This document shows positions 51,946 to 59,929 of a stretch of 64,000 nt of DNA, one piece after another (position 1 is the first letter of the stretch; each line of letters begins with the position of its first letter). The DNA is from Flexilinea flocculi (lineage in GTDB: Bacteria > Chloroflexota > Anaerolineae > Anaerolineales > Anaerolineaceae). A program made the position numbers and the translations under genes. The DNA is taken from assembly GCF_001192795.1 (NCBI RefSeq), contig NZ_DF968180.1, positions 532,578 to 596,577 of the forward strand. Reading direction: 5' to 3'. Below the pieces are notes generated by a model. That model ran no database searches. It was given only the letters and a program-made list of their open reading frames with translations, and had not been told where the DNA came from.

Positions 51946-52884
51946 ATGATTTCATTACCCGAACCGGCAAAAACTCCAACGATGTATTTTGTGGGCGTGA
52001 CTACACAGCAATCTTCGATCATGAAGATATTCCCGAAATGGGCAGCAGTATTAGGAATTCAAGCGGAATTAAAAGGGATTGATATTCCCATTCATGCTCC
52101 GGCAGAAGATTACCGGTCTTGTGTCGAATTTATTAAGAATGATCCCTTATCATTAGGTGCGCTGGTTACGACACATAAGATCGACATGTATCAGGCCGCA
52201 AAAGATATTTTTGATGAATGTGATGCGTTAGCGCTTTCTTTCGGCGAATTATCCTCCATTTCAAAACAGGATGGAAAACTCTGGGCGAAAGCGAAAGACC
52301 CGATTTCAAGCGGATCTGCTTTAAGTGAATTTATTCCGGAAGGATACTGGGAAAAGACCGGCGCGTCGGCTTGTGTGCTTGGTTCCGGCGGCAGTGCCTT
52401 GTCCATTGCCTGGAATTTGGCAAAAGCGGCGCATGGTAAAGATGTGCCGCAGCGAATTTTTCTGACGAATCGATCAGCCCCACGCCTTGAAAAGGCTGTG
52501 CGGATTTTATCCGATGTCAACGTTCCTGTTCATTTCTGCCTGTGCCCGGATCCAAAGTTGAATGATGCCGTTGTGGAGTCACTGCCGGAAGGATCCGTTA
52601 TTGTTAATGCTACCGGTCTGGGAAAAGACCGTCCTGGTTCTCCATTAACAGATCAGTGTAAATTTCCCCGTTTCAGCCGCATCTGGGAAATCAATTATCG
52701 CGGTTCACTGGAATTTCTCCATCAGGCAGAGCGGCAGAAAAACGAGAGAAATTTATTTATTGAAGATGGCTGGCCATATTTCATTTATGGCTGGACGCAG
52801 GTTGTGAGCGATGTTTTTCATTTGGATATTGTAGGCGACCTTTTCAAGGCTTGCGATAAAATTGCCCGTGACATGAGGAAATAG
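51946..52884 (+). CDS. AroE-like (shikimate/quinate dehydrogenase superfamily) protein
   Basis: The protein is about 312 residues. An N-terminal substrate domain keeps the catalytic Lys context (LVTTHKIDMYQ) and an Asp (AKDPISSGSAL), but the SxS shikimate-binding pair near the start is absent (VGVTTQQSS). The Rossmann domain has VLGSGGSALSIAWNLAKA, IFLTNRSA and VIVNATGLGKDRPGSP. It is therefore probably an NAD(P) dehydrogenase for another hydroxy acid or sugar-related compound. It ends 2 bp before the next dehydrogenase gene. Confidence 0.8.
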   Translation: MISLPEPAKTPTMYFVGVTTQQSSIMKIFPKWAAVLGIQAELKGIDIPIHAPAEDYRSCVEFIKNDPLSLGALVTTHKIDMYQAAKDIFDECDALALSFGELSSISKQDGKLWAKAKDPISSGSALSEFIPEGYWEKTGASACVLGSGGSALSIAWNLAKAAHGKDVPQRIFLTNRSAPRLEKAVRILSDVNVPVHFCLCPDPKLNDAVVESLPEGSVIVNATGLGKDRPGSPLTDQCKFPRFSRIWEINYRGSLEFLHQAERQKNERNLFIEDGWPYFIYGWTQVVSDVFHLDIVGDLFKACDKIARDMRK

Positions 52885-52886
52885 CA

Positions 52887-53816
52887 ATGAAAGTGTTAAT
52901 TACTCCCCGTTCTTATGGAAAAACAGATCCGGTTGTATTTGATATGCTGAAAGACGCAGGATTCGAGATTATTTGCAATAATACTGGCGGAATTCTAAAA
53001 AAAGAACAGATGATGGAAATGCTCAGGGATTGTGAAGGAATCATTGTCGGAGTAGATCCACTGGATGCGGATGTGATTGCCAGTGCGCCGAAACTGCTGG
53101 CGATTTCCAAATATGGCGTCGGCGTCGACAATATCGATCTTGCCGCTGCAGAAAAACGCGGAATTAAAGTCTCTCGAACTATCGGCGCCAATTCTGATGC
53201 CGTTGCTGATTATGCGTTTACGCTGATGCTGGGGTTGGCGCGAAAGGTTCTTCCGATTGATGCTGCCTGCAGGAGAGGAGACTGGAAAAAAATTACAACG
53301 CTCGATCTGAATCATAAAACCATCGGCATCTTTGGTCTCGGCGCAATCGGAAAACTGGTCGCCAAAAGAGCGCAAGGCTTTGATATGCGGATTCTTGCAT
53401 ATGATGTTTTCTGGGATGAGCGATATGCCGCTGAACATCAGATCGAGAAATCTGATCCGGATCGGATATTTCAAGAAGCGGATTTTATCAGCTTACATTT
53501 ACCACTGACACCGGAAACGGAAAACTTCATCGGGCAGCGGGAGCTATCTCTTATGAAACCCACAGCAATTCTGGTCAATACAGCCCGTGGAGGATTAATC
53601 CAGGATGATGCATTGCTGAACGCATTAAAAGAAAACCGTATTTACGGCGCTGGAATTGATGCTTTCAGTGAAGAACCACCTGCAGATCCATCCTGGTTTG
53701 CACTGGATAATGTGATCATCGGATCGCATTGTGCAGCTTCGACGTCAGGTGCTATCCAAAATATGGGTAGAGCTGCAACAGAAAATTTGATCCGCGATTT
53801 ATCCCAAAATCATTAA
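52887..53816 (+). CDS. D-2-hydroxyacid dehydrogenase (SerA/GyaR-like)
   Basis: The 309-residue protein has KYGVGVDNIDLAAAEKRGI, the NAD motif IFGLGAIGKLVAKRA, the catalytic Arg in NTARGGLIQDDAL, Glu in DAFSEEPP and His in IGSHCAASTSGA. It has no C-terminal ACT domain. It interconverts 2-hydroxy and 2-oxo acids and is co-transcribed with the AroE-like gene, so two successive oxidations of one intermediate are possible. Confidence 0.9.
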   Translation: MKVLITPRSYGKTDPVVFDMLKDAGFEIICNNTGGILKKEQMMEMLRDCEGIIVGVDPLDADVIASAPKLLAISKYGVGVDNIDLAAAEKRGIKVSRTIGANSDAVADYAFTLMLGLARKVLPIDAACRRGDWKKITTLDLNHKTIGIFGLGAIGKLVAKRAQGFDMRILAYDVFWDERYAAEHQIEKSDPDRIFQEADFISLHLPLTPETENFIGQRELSLMKPTAILVNTARGGLIQDDALLNALKENRIYGAGIDAFSEEPPADPSWFALDNVIIGSHCAASTSGAIQNMGRAATENLIRDLSQNH

Positions 53817-53844
53817 CCCTTGTTCATCTGAAAAGAGGACCATT

Positions 53845-54411
53845 ATGAAACCATATACAATCGATTTTGATCTGCTGACCGGTATCTGTAAAAGCGGGAA
53901 AGTCCAGCCGGTACAACGCAGAGTATCCCAAATGAAAATGCAGTTTGCAGATCCGGAAGCTGCTCAAAAAGCTATCGACAGCGGTGACCCTGTGTTATAT
54001 GAATTCAGCACGTTGCTGAATGATGAAAAAAAGGGCACACTGGCTTTCGGTTCCACGATCATTTATCCCGGGAAAATCGGTGATGAGTATTACATGACAA
54101 AAGGTCATTTTCATACCATTCTGGATTCGGCTGAGGTCTATTATTGTCTGAGCGGCAAAGGATTCATGATGATGGAAACACCGGAGGGCGATGTCGATTT
54201 ACAGGAAGTTCATCCCGGTGAGGCACTCTATGTCCCTGGCCGGTGGGCTCATCGCAGTATCAATCATGGCACGGAACCGTTTGTGATGTTATTCGTTTAT
54301 CCGGGGGACAGCGGTCACGATTATGGGACGATTGAAACCAAGGGATATCGCAAACTTGTCGTTGAACGCGACGGGAAGCCGGTGATGATCGATAATCCGA
54401 AATGGAAATAA
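53845..54411 (+). CDS. Cupin-type glucose-6-phosphate isomerase
   Basis: The 188-residue protein is a single cupin domain with metal ligands in MTKGHFHTILDSAEVYYCLSG (His, His, Glu) and WAHRSIN (His), plus YVPGRWAHR and FVYPGDSGHDYGTIE. This matches the archaeal-type PGI, which converts glucose-6-P and fructose-6-P and is unrelated in fold to classical PGI. GAGG precedes the ATG. It closes locus B and links it to glycolysis; related sugar phosphates are also possible substrates. Confidence 0.88.
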   Translation: MKPYTIDFDLLTGICKSGKVQPVQRRVSQMKMQFADPEAAQKAIDSGDPVLYEFSTLLNDEKKGTLAFGSTIIYPGKIGDEYYMTKGHFHTILDSAEVYYCLSGKGFMMMETPEGDVDLQEVHPGEALYVPGRWAHRSINHGTEPFVMLFVYPGDSGHDYGTIETKGYRKLVVERDGKPVMIDNPKWK

Positions 54412-54448
54412 TCTCAAAGTTTTCTCTTTCCTGCAAAAAGGTTTAATT

Positions 54449-54486
54449 GAAGCAGGGCGCCCCAAAAAGCATAAGGCGCCCTGCTT
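54449..54486. terminator. Bidirectional terminator between PGI and 4Fe-4S gene
   Basis: A 13-bp perfect GC-rich stem (GAAGCAGGGCGCC / GGCGCCCTGCTTC) with a 12-nt loop lies between convergent genes. T-rich tails are short. Confidence 0.8.
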
Positions 54487-54491
54487 CTGAA

Positions 54492-55187
54492 TTAATCTTC
54501 AAGAATCCTTCCATCTGTGGAGATGACAATCACTTGCCAGGGTATCAATTTGCCGCTTCGCTGCAATGCGGTTTTCACAGCATTTTCCATTCCTCCGCAG
54601 CAAGGAACTTCCATCCGTATAACCTTGACGCTTTTTATTTCATTATTTCTAAGAATTTCTGTTAATTTTTCGCTGTAATCGCCTTCATCCAGTTTGGGAC
54701 AGCCGATCAATGCGACATGGTTGCGGATAAATTTCTGATGGAAATTTCCATATGCATACGCCGTGCAATCTGCTGCAATGAGCAAGTTGGCATGATGAAA
54801 AAACGGTGCTTTAATCGGAACCAACTTGATTTGAACGGGCCAATGGGTTAATTGGCTTTCCATGGGAACTGTCTCTGTAACAGGAGTAACTTTTTTTTCT
54901 ATGGTTCTTGCCATAGTGCCCGGACAGCTATGCGGTATTGATTTTTTTGAAGCAATTTTTGCAGCTTCGACTGCTGCTTCGTCATAAGCTGCCGCTTCTC
55001 TTTCTTCAAAACTGATTGCGTTCATGGGACATGCCGGAAGGCAGTTTCCCAGTCCGTCGCAGTAATCATCCCGAATTAATCGTGCTTTCCCGTTTTCAAT
55101 GGCAATGGCCTGTTCGTGGCAGGCTGCTGCACATAAGCCGCAGCCGTTGCATTTTTCTTCATCGATTTTTATTATTTTTCGTTTCAT
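54492..55187 (-). CDS. 4Fe-4S ferredoxin-domain protein with C-terminal CCGG-motif domain
   Basis: The 231-residue protein has two clusters predicted by CNGCGLCAAACHEQAI and CDGLGNCLPACPMNAI (about 12-60; the second is a slightly spaced CxxxxxCxxxCP). The C-terminal region has NLLIAADCTAYAYG, ALIGCPKLDEGDY and MEVPCCGGMENAV, with extra Cys residues that could bind another metal centre. It resembles small electron-transfer proteins annotated as ATP-binding or ferredoxin proteins. The start at 55187 has AAAGG upstream. The partner enzyme is unknown. Confidence 0.85.
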   Translation of the reverse strand: MKRKIIKIDEEKCNGCGLCAAACHEQAIAIENGKARLIRDDYCDGLGNCLPACPMNAISFEEREAAAYDEAAVEAAKIASKKSIPHSCPGTMARTIEKKVTPVTETVPMESQLTHWPVQIKLVPIKAPFFHHANLLIAADCTAYAYGNFHQKFIRNHVALIGCPKLDEGDYSEKLTEILRNNEIKSVKVIRMEVPCCGGMENAVKTALQRSGKLIPWQVIVISTDGRILED

Positions 55188-55389
55188 TGTCAACCTTTCA
55201 TTCTTGTCCACACAGATTCGGAATTTTTCCCGATTGATTCGAATGGCAAGTCAATATTTAGCATTACTGTCTGCTTACAAAATCATCCAGTACTTTTCAA
55301 AAATTAGTTTACCCGGAAAAGCCAGTTTCCAATGTTGTAATAACAACAAATCTTCTTAATTGATTCAAAAGATCGATCAAATTGCAGTT
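55188..55389. other. Non-coding gap, remnant repeat
   Basis: No gene is seen. TTGTAATAACAACAA near 55334 and AATTGCAGTTGCTG ending about 55393 look like a decayed box-hairpin arm and box. Confidence 0.4.
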
Positions 55390-55491
55390 GCTGAATCATA
55401 ACGCTTCATGAATCTAGTTGATTATATGTTTTACGCTTGCGTAAAGAAGCATGATCAACTACAAAAAATCTTTCCATATTTCAAACCGCTC
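55390..55491. repeat. Box-hairpin repeat, copy 19 (inverted apex)
   Basis: TAGTTGAT and ATCAACTA enclose a partly paired stem ending in TTTTACGCTTGCGTAAAG; read on the minus strand the apex is GCAAGCG. The right box CATATTTCAAACCGCTC is diverged. Confidence 0.6.
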
Positions 55492-55545
55492 ATTGTTGAT
55501 ATGCAACGCAGACCTGACAGTTTTTTGTATAATTATGGATAGTAT

Positions 55546-55670
55546 CAGCAATTCTAAATATAGGGAGTATTTTCTGTTGTTGCGATGTTTTTATGCTTCC
55601 AGTAAAAACACCTCAATTGCCAGTTCTTCCTGATTGGTTCGATTAACAATCTTATATTTCAAATTACTGG
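55546..55670. repeat. Box-hairpin repeat, copy 20 (inverted apex)
   Basis: Left CAGCAATTCTAAATATAGGG and right TATATTTCAAATTACTGG are present. Arms TTGTTGCGATGTTTTTA and AAAAACACCTCAA pair partly. The apex ATGCTTCCAG reads as GGAAGC on the minus strand. Confidence 0.7.
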
Positions 55671-55708
55671 GATAACATGTTTTCCTTGCATTCAAATGGA
55701 GCTGCAGG

Positions 55709-56590
55709 ATGATGCAAAAAAAACTGATACTCGTATTTTTTATTCTTCTATTCATTGTTACGAATCGATCTGATGTATATGAAACACGAGTGGTTCATGC
55801 TGATTCGGATGTTTCTCTCCTTGATAGTTCTGACTCGTTTGATATTGTAAATGCGAGTGATCAGAACTATAGTAAATCACCGAAGTATTGGTCTGAATGG
55901 CCGATTCTTCCTTCCAACATCAGTGAGCAGATGAAAGAACTTTATTGGCGAGGGATTCAACAAGGAAACGATCCACACGCCTTCAGCGTTGTCGGCGACT
56001 GTCAGTCAAATCCGCAGATTTTTATGGGCAAATTCGATTCAGAGGTTGATCCACTCGATGAAAAATTTCGGAATCTGATGGATACAATAGAGAATTTTCA
56101 CGGATCTTTCAATCGAATGAGTGTTACGGTACGCGATGGGCAGAGTGTTGCTTCCGTATTATCACCGGAATGGGCTGATCCTGAACGCTGTGATGCGGAT
56201 GAATCGCCCATCGTGTGTGAATTTCGGCTGCACAAACCATCCATTGTGTTTATCAATCTGGGGACGAATTGGAACAGTGGAAACGAATCTGCCCATGCAG
56301 ATTATCTTCGCGAAATTATTCGTTTTGTTCTTGACCATGGAGCTGTACCGATTTTATCCAGCAAAGGTGATAATCAGGAAGGAGGGCATCGAATCAATCG
56401 GGCGACTGCGGAAGTCGCGGAAGAATTTGGAGTCCCATTTTGGAACTTTTGGCGTACTCTGCATGACTTGCCTGGCAAGGGAATTGATGACACAAGACCA
56501 GGGGGCTACCTGACTGCAGAAGGGTGGAACCGACATTCCTATTCCGGATTACAGGCTTTAGATGCAGTATGGAAGGCATTGTCTAAGTAA
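55709..56590 (+). CDS. Secreted SGNH-hydrolase-like protein with GDC block
   Basis: The 293-residue protein has a signal peptide (about 1-20 hydrophobic) and a polar linker. The SGNH fold has block I SVVGDCQSNPQIF (about 92), an oxyanion-type block VFINLGTNWNSGN and a C-terminal DDTRPGGYLTAEGWNRHSYSGLQALD (Asp/His region). The usual Ser of GDS is Cys here, with Ser two residues on. It could be a carbohydrate esterase or cell-surface binding module. A GGAG lies before ATG 55709; ATG 55712 is an alternative. Confidence 0.75.
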   Translation: MMQKKLILVFFILLFIVTNRSDVYETRVVHADSDVSLLDSSDSFDIVNASDQNYSKSPKYWSEWPILPSNISEQMKELYWRGIQQGNDPHAFSVVGDCQSNPQIFMGKFDSEVDPLDEKFRNLMDTIENFHGSFNRMSVTVRDGQSVASVLSPEWADPERCDADESPIVCEFRLHKPSIVFINLGTNWNSGNESAHADYLREIIRFVLDHGAVPILSSKGDNQEGGHRINRATAEVAEEFGVPFWNFWRTLHDLPGKGIDDTRPGGYLTAEGWNRHSYSGLQALDAVWKALSK

Positions 56591-56642
56591 TTCAATTGTT
56601 TCTCTTGTTTTGAAATACTGATTGTTTCAATTGTTGATTGAC

Positions 56643-56767
56643 CAGCAATTCGAAATTTGATTGTCTTTTGAGAAAAAAGAGAAAACTTGTTGTTCTTATG
56701 GTTTTTATACTTCGCGCAAAACCATAAGAACAACAATGAATTCGTTTCATATTTCGAATTATTACTG
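56643..56767. repeat. Box-hairpin repeat, copy 21 (complete, 19-bp perfect stem, inverted apex)
   Basis: Boxes CAGCAATTCGAAATTTG and CATATTTCGAATTATTACTG are present. Arms 56687-56705 and 56718-56736 are complementary over 19 bp. The apex TACTTCGCGC reads GCGCGAAGTA on the minus strand. Confidence 0.9.
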
Positions 56768-56859
56768 ACTGATGGTCGTTATTTTAAGGTAGAATAACCT
56801 ATACGATTCAAACACGTTCTTATCTTGATTATTTTTATTAATAAAGGCAGGCAAAAACT

Positions 56860-57993
56860 ATGGTTGAAATTCGACTTGTTAATACGGATGACAAAAAACA
56901 GGTTAAACAATTTGTTCAGTTTCATTATGATCTGTATAAAGGGGATCCAAACTGGGTACCACCGTTTCGCGGTGATGTAGAAGTGATGTTGAACAAGAAA
57001 AAACACCCATTCTATGATCATTCTGAAGCGGATTTTTTTACAGCCTGGAAAAATGGGAAAATGGCAGGACGGATTGCAGCCTTAATGAATAACAGTTATA
57101 ACAATTATCATCAATTGAAGACTGCCAACTTATTTTTATTCGATTCCATCAATGATCAGGAAGTGGCTAATGCCCTTTTTGATGCAGCAATCGAATGGGC
57201 CAGGAAACGCGGCTTGAATGAAATCATCGGTCCAAAAGGATTCTCGCTTTTTGACGGCTATGGTGTATTGACAGACGGATTCGATGAACGGCAGATGATG
57301 AACATGTCCGCATACAATTACCCATATTATAAAAACTTGTATGAAGCCTATGGATTCCGAAAGTGCAATGAATTTGTGTCAATGTCTTTTAAGGCATCTG
57401 AATTTGTTTTACCCGAAAAAGTTCAGAAAGTTGCCGAAATCGTTCAAAAGCGCGGAACGTTAAAAGTTATCGCCTACAAATCACGCAAAGAGTTTGTTAA
57501 AAATGCACAGACTATCGCGAATCTTTATGCAAAGTCATTTGAAAATAACTGGGAATATTTCCCGATGTCGTTCAAGGAAATCCAATTCTTGATTGACAAT
57601 GTTCTCAAGATGGTTGATCCTAAAATGGTCAAATTTATCACCAATGAAAAGCAGGAAATTGTCGGTTTCTTAATTACGTTTCCGGACTTATCTGCTGCGA
57701 TGCAGCGCCATAACGGATATTTGACCCCCGCATTAATCCTTGATTTATTATTGGAAATCCGCCGAACGAAGAAAGTAACCTTAAACGGATTCGGAATTTT
57801 AGAAGAATACCGGAGACGCGGCGGGGATGCATTGCTCTATTCGTCGATGAGCAAACTACTGGAGGCATTTCCTCAATTTGTCGATGCGGAAGCCACACAG
57901 ATGGCTGAAAGCGCAAAGGAAGTCCAACTCGAGATGATTGCGCTTGGATTGAAGCCTAAAAAGCATCATCGTATTTATAAAAAGGAATTTTAA
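56860..57993 (+). CDS. GNAT-like N-acetyltransferase family protein
   Basis: The 377-residue cytoplasmic protein has two GNAT-like halves. The N-terminal part (about 1-180) has VPPFRGDVEVMLNKKKHPFYDHSEADFFTAWKNG in pieces, IGPKGFSLFDGYGVLTDGF and YPYYKNLYEAYGF. The C-terminal part (about 210-375) has FITNEKQEIVGFLITFPD and GILEEYRRRGGDALLY, the latter like the acetyl-CoA loop. Such proteins are found in many bacteria as uncharacterised acetyltransferases. It is flanked on both sides by box-hairpin repeats. The substrate is unknown. Confidence 0.75.
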   Translation: MVEIRLVNTDDKKQVKQFVQFHYDLYKGDPNWVPPFRGDVEVMLNKKKHPFYDHSEADFFTAWKNGKMAGRIAALMNNSYNNYHQLKTANLFLFDSINDQEVANALFDAAIEWARKRGLNEIIGPKGFSLFDGYGVLTDGFDERQMMNMSAYNYPYYKNLYEAYGFRKCNEFVSMSFKASEFVLPEKVQKVAEIVQKRGTLKVIAYKSRKEFVKNAQTIANLYAKSFENNWEYFPMSFKEIQFLIDNVLKMVDPKMVKFITNEKQEIVGFLITFPDLSAAMQRHNGYLTPALILDLLLEIRRTKKVTLNGFGILEEYRRRGGDALLYSSMSKLLEAFPQFVDAEATQMAESAKEVQLEMIALGLKPKKHHRIYKKEF

Positions 57994-58072
57994 ATCGACT
58001 GGTTGATTTTTAATAAAATTGGAATATTTACAGAACCGGCTCCTGTCTTAATTGATAAACAGCAGCAATTTG

Positions 58073-58180
58073 AAATATGAGATGGACCTATTGTTATTTT
58101 TATAATATGTACCGCGTAAGAAAAAAATAACAAGTTTTCTCATTCAATTCGGAAAAGTCTTCGAAATTTCAAATTTCTGG
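58073..58180. repeat. Box-hairpin repeat, copy 22
   Basis: Left CAGCAATTTGAAATATGAG and right GAAATTTCAAATTTCTGG are present. Inner arms TTGTTATTTTTAT and AAAAAAATAACAAG pair over about 12 bp. Confidence 0.7.
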
Positions 58181-58307
58181 ATATACAGTCCTGTTCTGTT
58201 TTATTTATTATTTTAAACATGTTGTGACAGTTTGTTTTCAGTCAACATAAAAATGTTTTTTTCGATCAGCGAGTTCGTAAAAACCAATTGTGCTTTCGAA
58301 ACTGAAA

Positions 58308-58384
58308 CAGCAATTCGAAATAAGGATTGATTTATCGAATCCATCAAGAATACCAATAATCCCATATTCCATTTCGAATTGCTG
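58308..58384. repeat. Box-hairpin repeat, copy 23 (short form)
   Basis: Left CAGCAATTCGAAATAAGG and right CATTTCGAATTGCTGG are near consensus with no inner stem. It lies upstream of the GT87-like gene, with copy 22 and a plain AT-rich stretch filling 57994-58471. Confidence 0.8.
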
Positions 58385-58471
58385 GACCTGAATGGAATAG
58401 TAAACGATATCGGAAAACAGGTTGTGGTGTTTTCCAACATAAGAGATTCTGAGAGAAAGAATCACAGAAAT

Positions 58472-59686
58472 ATGAATACAAAACCGCTGCGACGGAATTA
58501 TGGAATTTCGGCTTCTGTGATAACGATTCTGGTTATCCTGGCCATCCTGTTCATTGCATTGAACAGTTTTTTCGTTTTTAAGACCAATTATGGCGCGAGC
58601 TTCTACAGTTATTGGCTTTCGGGAAGAATCCTTTTTGCACAAGGCGGAAATCCCTATGGGTCTGATTTATTTCTGCAAGTAAAGGAACAATTTCCTGCAG
58701 ATCCCAATATCAGCGGATTTACTTTGCCTTTGTATTCTGTTTTATATTTTCTCGTGTTTACCTTCATCGATCATTTTGAAATTGCTTTAGTCATCTGGAT
58801 GACGATTCTGGAAGCGTCCCTCATCGGGATCGCAATGAAATTAAAATGGGCGCTTCAAATCAGCGGGCGGACATTATCTGTATATTCACTGAGCATGTTA
58901 TTGCTCTTAAGTTATTTTTCTTTAATGGCAGTAATCGATGGCGATATCGGGATTATTGCAGTATTACTGCTGCTGGTTGCATTGGATGCTATTCGGGATC
59001 ATGATGACGAATTTGCAGGTATCATGCTTGCATTTGCCACGATTAAGTATAGTTTAACGTTTCTTCCGATTCTCTGGATTTGTATCTGGTGTCTGTCCAA
59101 TCATCGCAGCACGGTTGTCATTTGGTTGACACTCGTGGTCGGCCTGCTGGTCTTGGTTTCAGCATTATTTATGGTGAATTGGATTACAGAGTTTTTGCGA
59201 TCCATTGTCTATTACTATAAGTATCTTAATCCGATTTATTTCAGCAAGCTTATTGAAAACTGGCAGCCGGAATTGGGCGGCAGAATCGGTTGGGCGATTT
59301 CTGGATTTTTTATACTGATCATGATCATTGAATGGATTGTCAATGCAAAAGGCAGCGTGCGGGCTTTTGAATGGGTTCTGGCATTAACCATGACCGTTGG
59401 TTTTCTGAGCGGTATTCCAAGTTTTGGAAAGAATTTATATGCGTTATGGATTCCGTTGAGCTATGCTGCAGACAAAATTGTTCTTCGCTGGGAGAAAAAC
59501 GGGAAATGGATCAGCAGCATGTTTCTTCTGCTGTTTTTGTTTTTCCCTTGGATAATAAAAATTCTTGTTTATCCCAACTGGAATAATCCCGTGGATAATC
59601 TTGGTATCCTTTTCCCGGTTATCACGATTATTCTGCTCTATTGGAACCGGTGGTGGAATATCGATACATTTATCGAAAATTTGTGA
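58472..59686 (+). CDS. GT87-like (DUF2029) membrane glycosyltransferase
   Basis: The protein is about 404 residues with ten or so membrane helices. The N-terminal helix is followed by FYSYWLSGRILFAQGGNPYGSDLF and FTLPLYSVLYFLVFTFID, the pattern of polyprenyl-phosphate-mannose-type GT87 enzymes. Similar spacing to the GT-C protein at 3310 suggests both build surface polysaccharide or glycolipid. ATG 58472 is taken; a longer frame to 58379 begins inside a repeat and is unlikely. Confidence 0.75.
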   Translation: MNTKPLRRNYGISASVITILVILAILFIALNSFFVFKTNYGASFYSYWLSGRILFAQGGNPYGSDLFLQVKEQFPADPNISGFTLPLYSVLYFLVFTFIDHFEIALVIWMTILEASLIGIAMKLKWALQISGRTLSVYSLSMLLLLSYFSLMAVIDGDIGIIAVLLLLVALDAIRDHDDEFAGIMLAFATIKYSLTFLPILWICIWCLSNHRSTVVIWLTLVVGLLVLVSALFMVNWITEFLRSIVYYYKYLNPIYFSKLIENWQPELGGRIGWAISGFFILIMIIEWIVNAKGSVRAFEWVLALTMTVGFLSGIPSFGKNLYALWIPLSYAADKIVLRWEKNGKWISSMFLLLFLFFPWIIKILVYPNWNNPVDNLGILFPVITIILLYWNRWWNIDTFIENL

Positions 59687-59691
59687 CAATT

Positions 59692-59752
59692 CAGCTATTC
59701 AATATTTCTTCTTTTTGTAAAATATTTTTCCGAATTTCGTAATACTTACTGC
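59692..59752. repeat. Box-hairpin repeat, copy 24 (weak, short)
   Basis: Left CAGCTATTCAATATTTC and right GAATTTCGTAATACTTACTG are recognisable but diverged. Confidence 0.4.
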
Positions 59753-59848
59753 CATTGGCTCTTGAGAAAAAATGGGAAGCAGCACTTATTAAGTAATATT
59801 TTCTGGAAAAATATGCCGATCGAAAAAAGAAAAAAGACACGCCTATAG

Positions 59849-59885
59849 TATAATTATTGGTTAATCGGAAATTTTCAAATTTCCG
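59849..59885 (+). promoter_or_regulatory. Promoter -10 and inverted repeat before phosphofructokinase
   Basis: TATAAT lies at 59849-59854, followed by CGGAAATTT / AAATTTCCG (59866-59885, 2-nt spacer) around the expected transcription start. It is a candidate operator or short leader hairpin. Confidence 0.45.
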
Positions 59886-59929
59886 GACTCTACTGATTCA
59901 ATGGTTTTACTGCCTTTTAAGGAGTTTTT

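Noticed and set aside
1205..59752. Reading the repeated boxes as a CRISPR array
   Set aside because: Copies are kilobases apart, vary in length, have inverted ends and no uniform spacers, and no cas genes are present.
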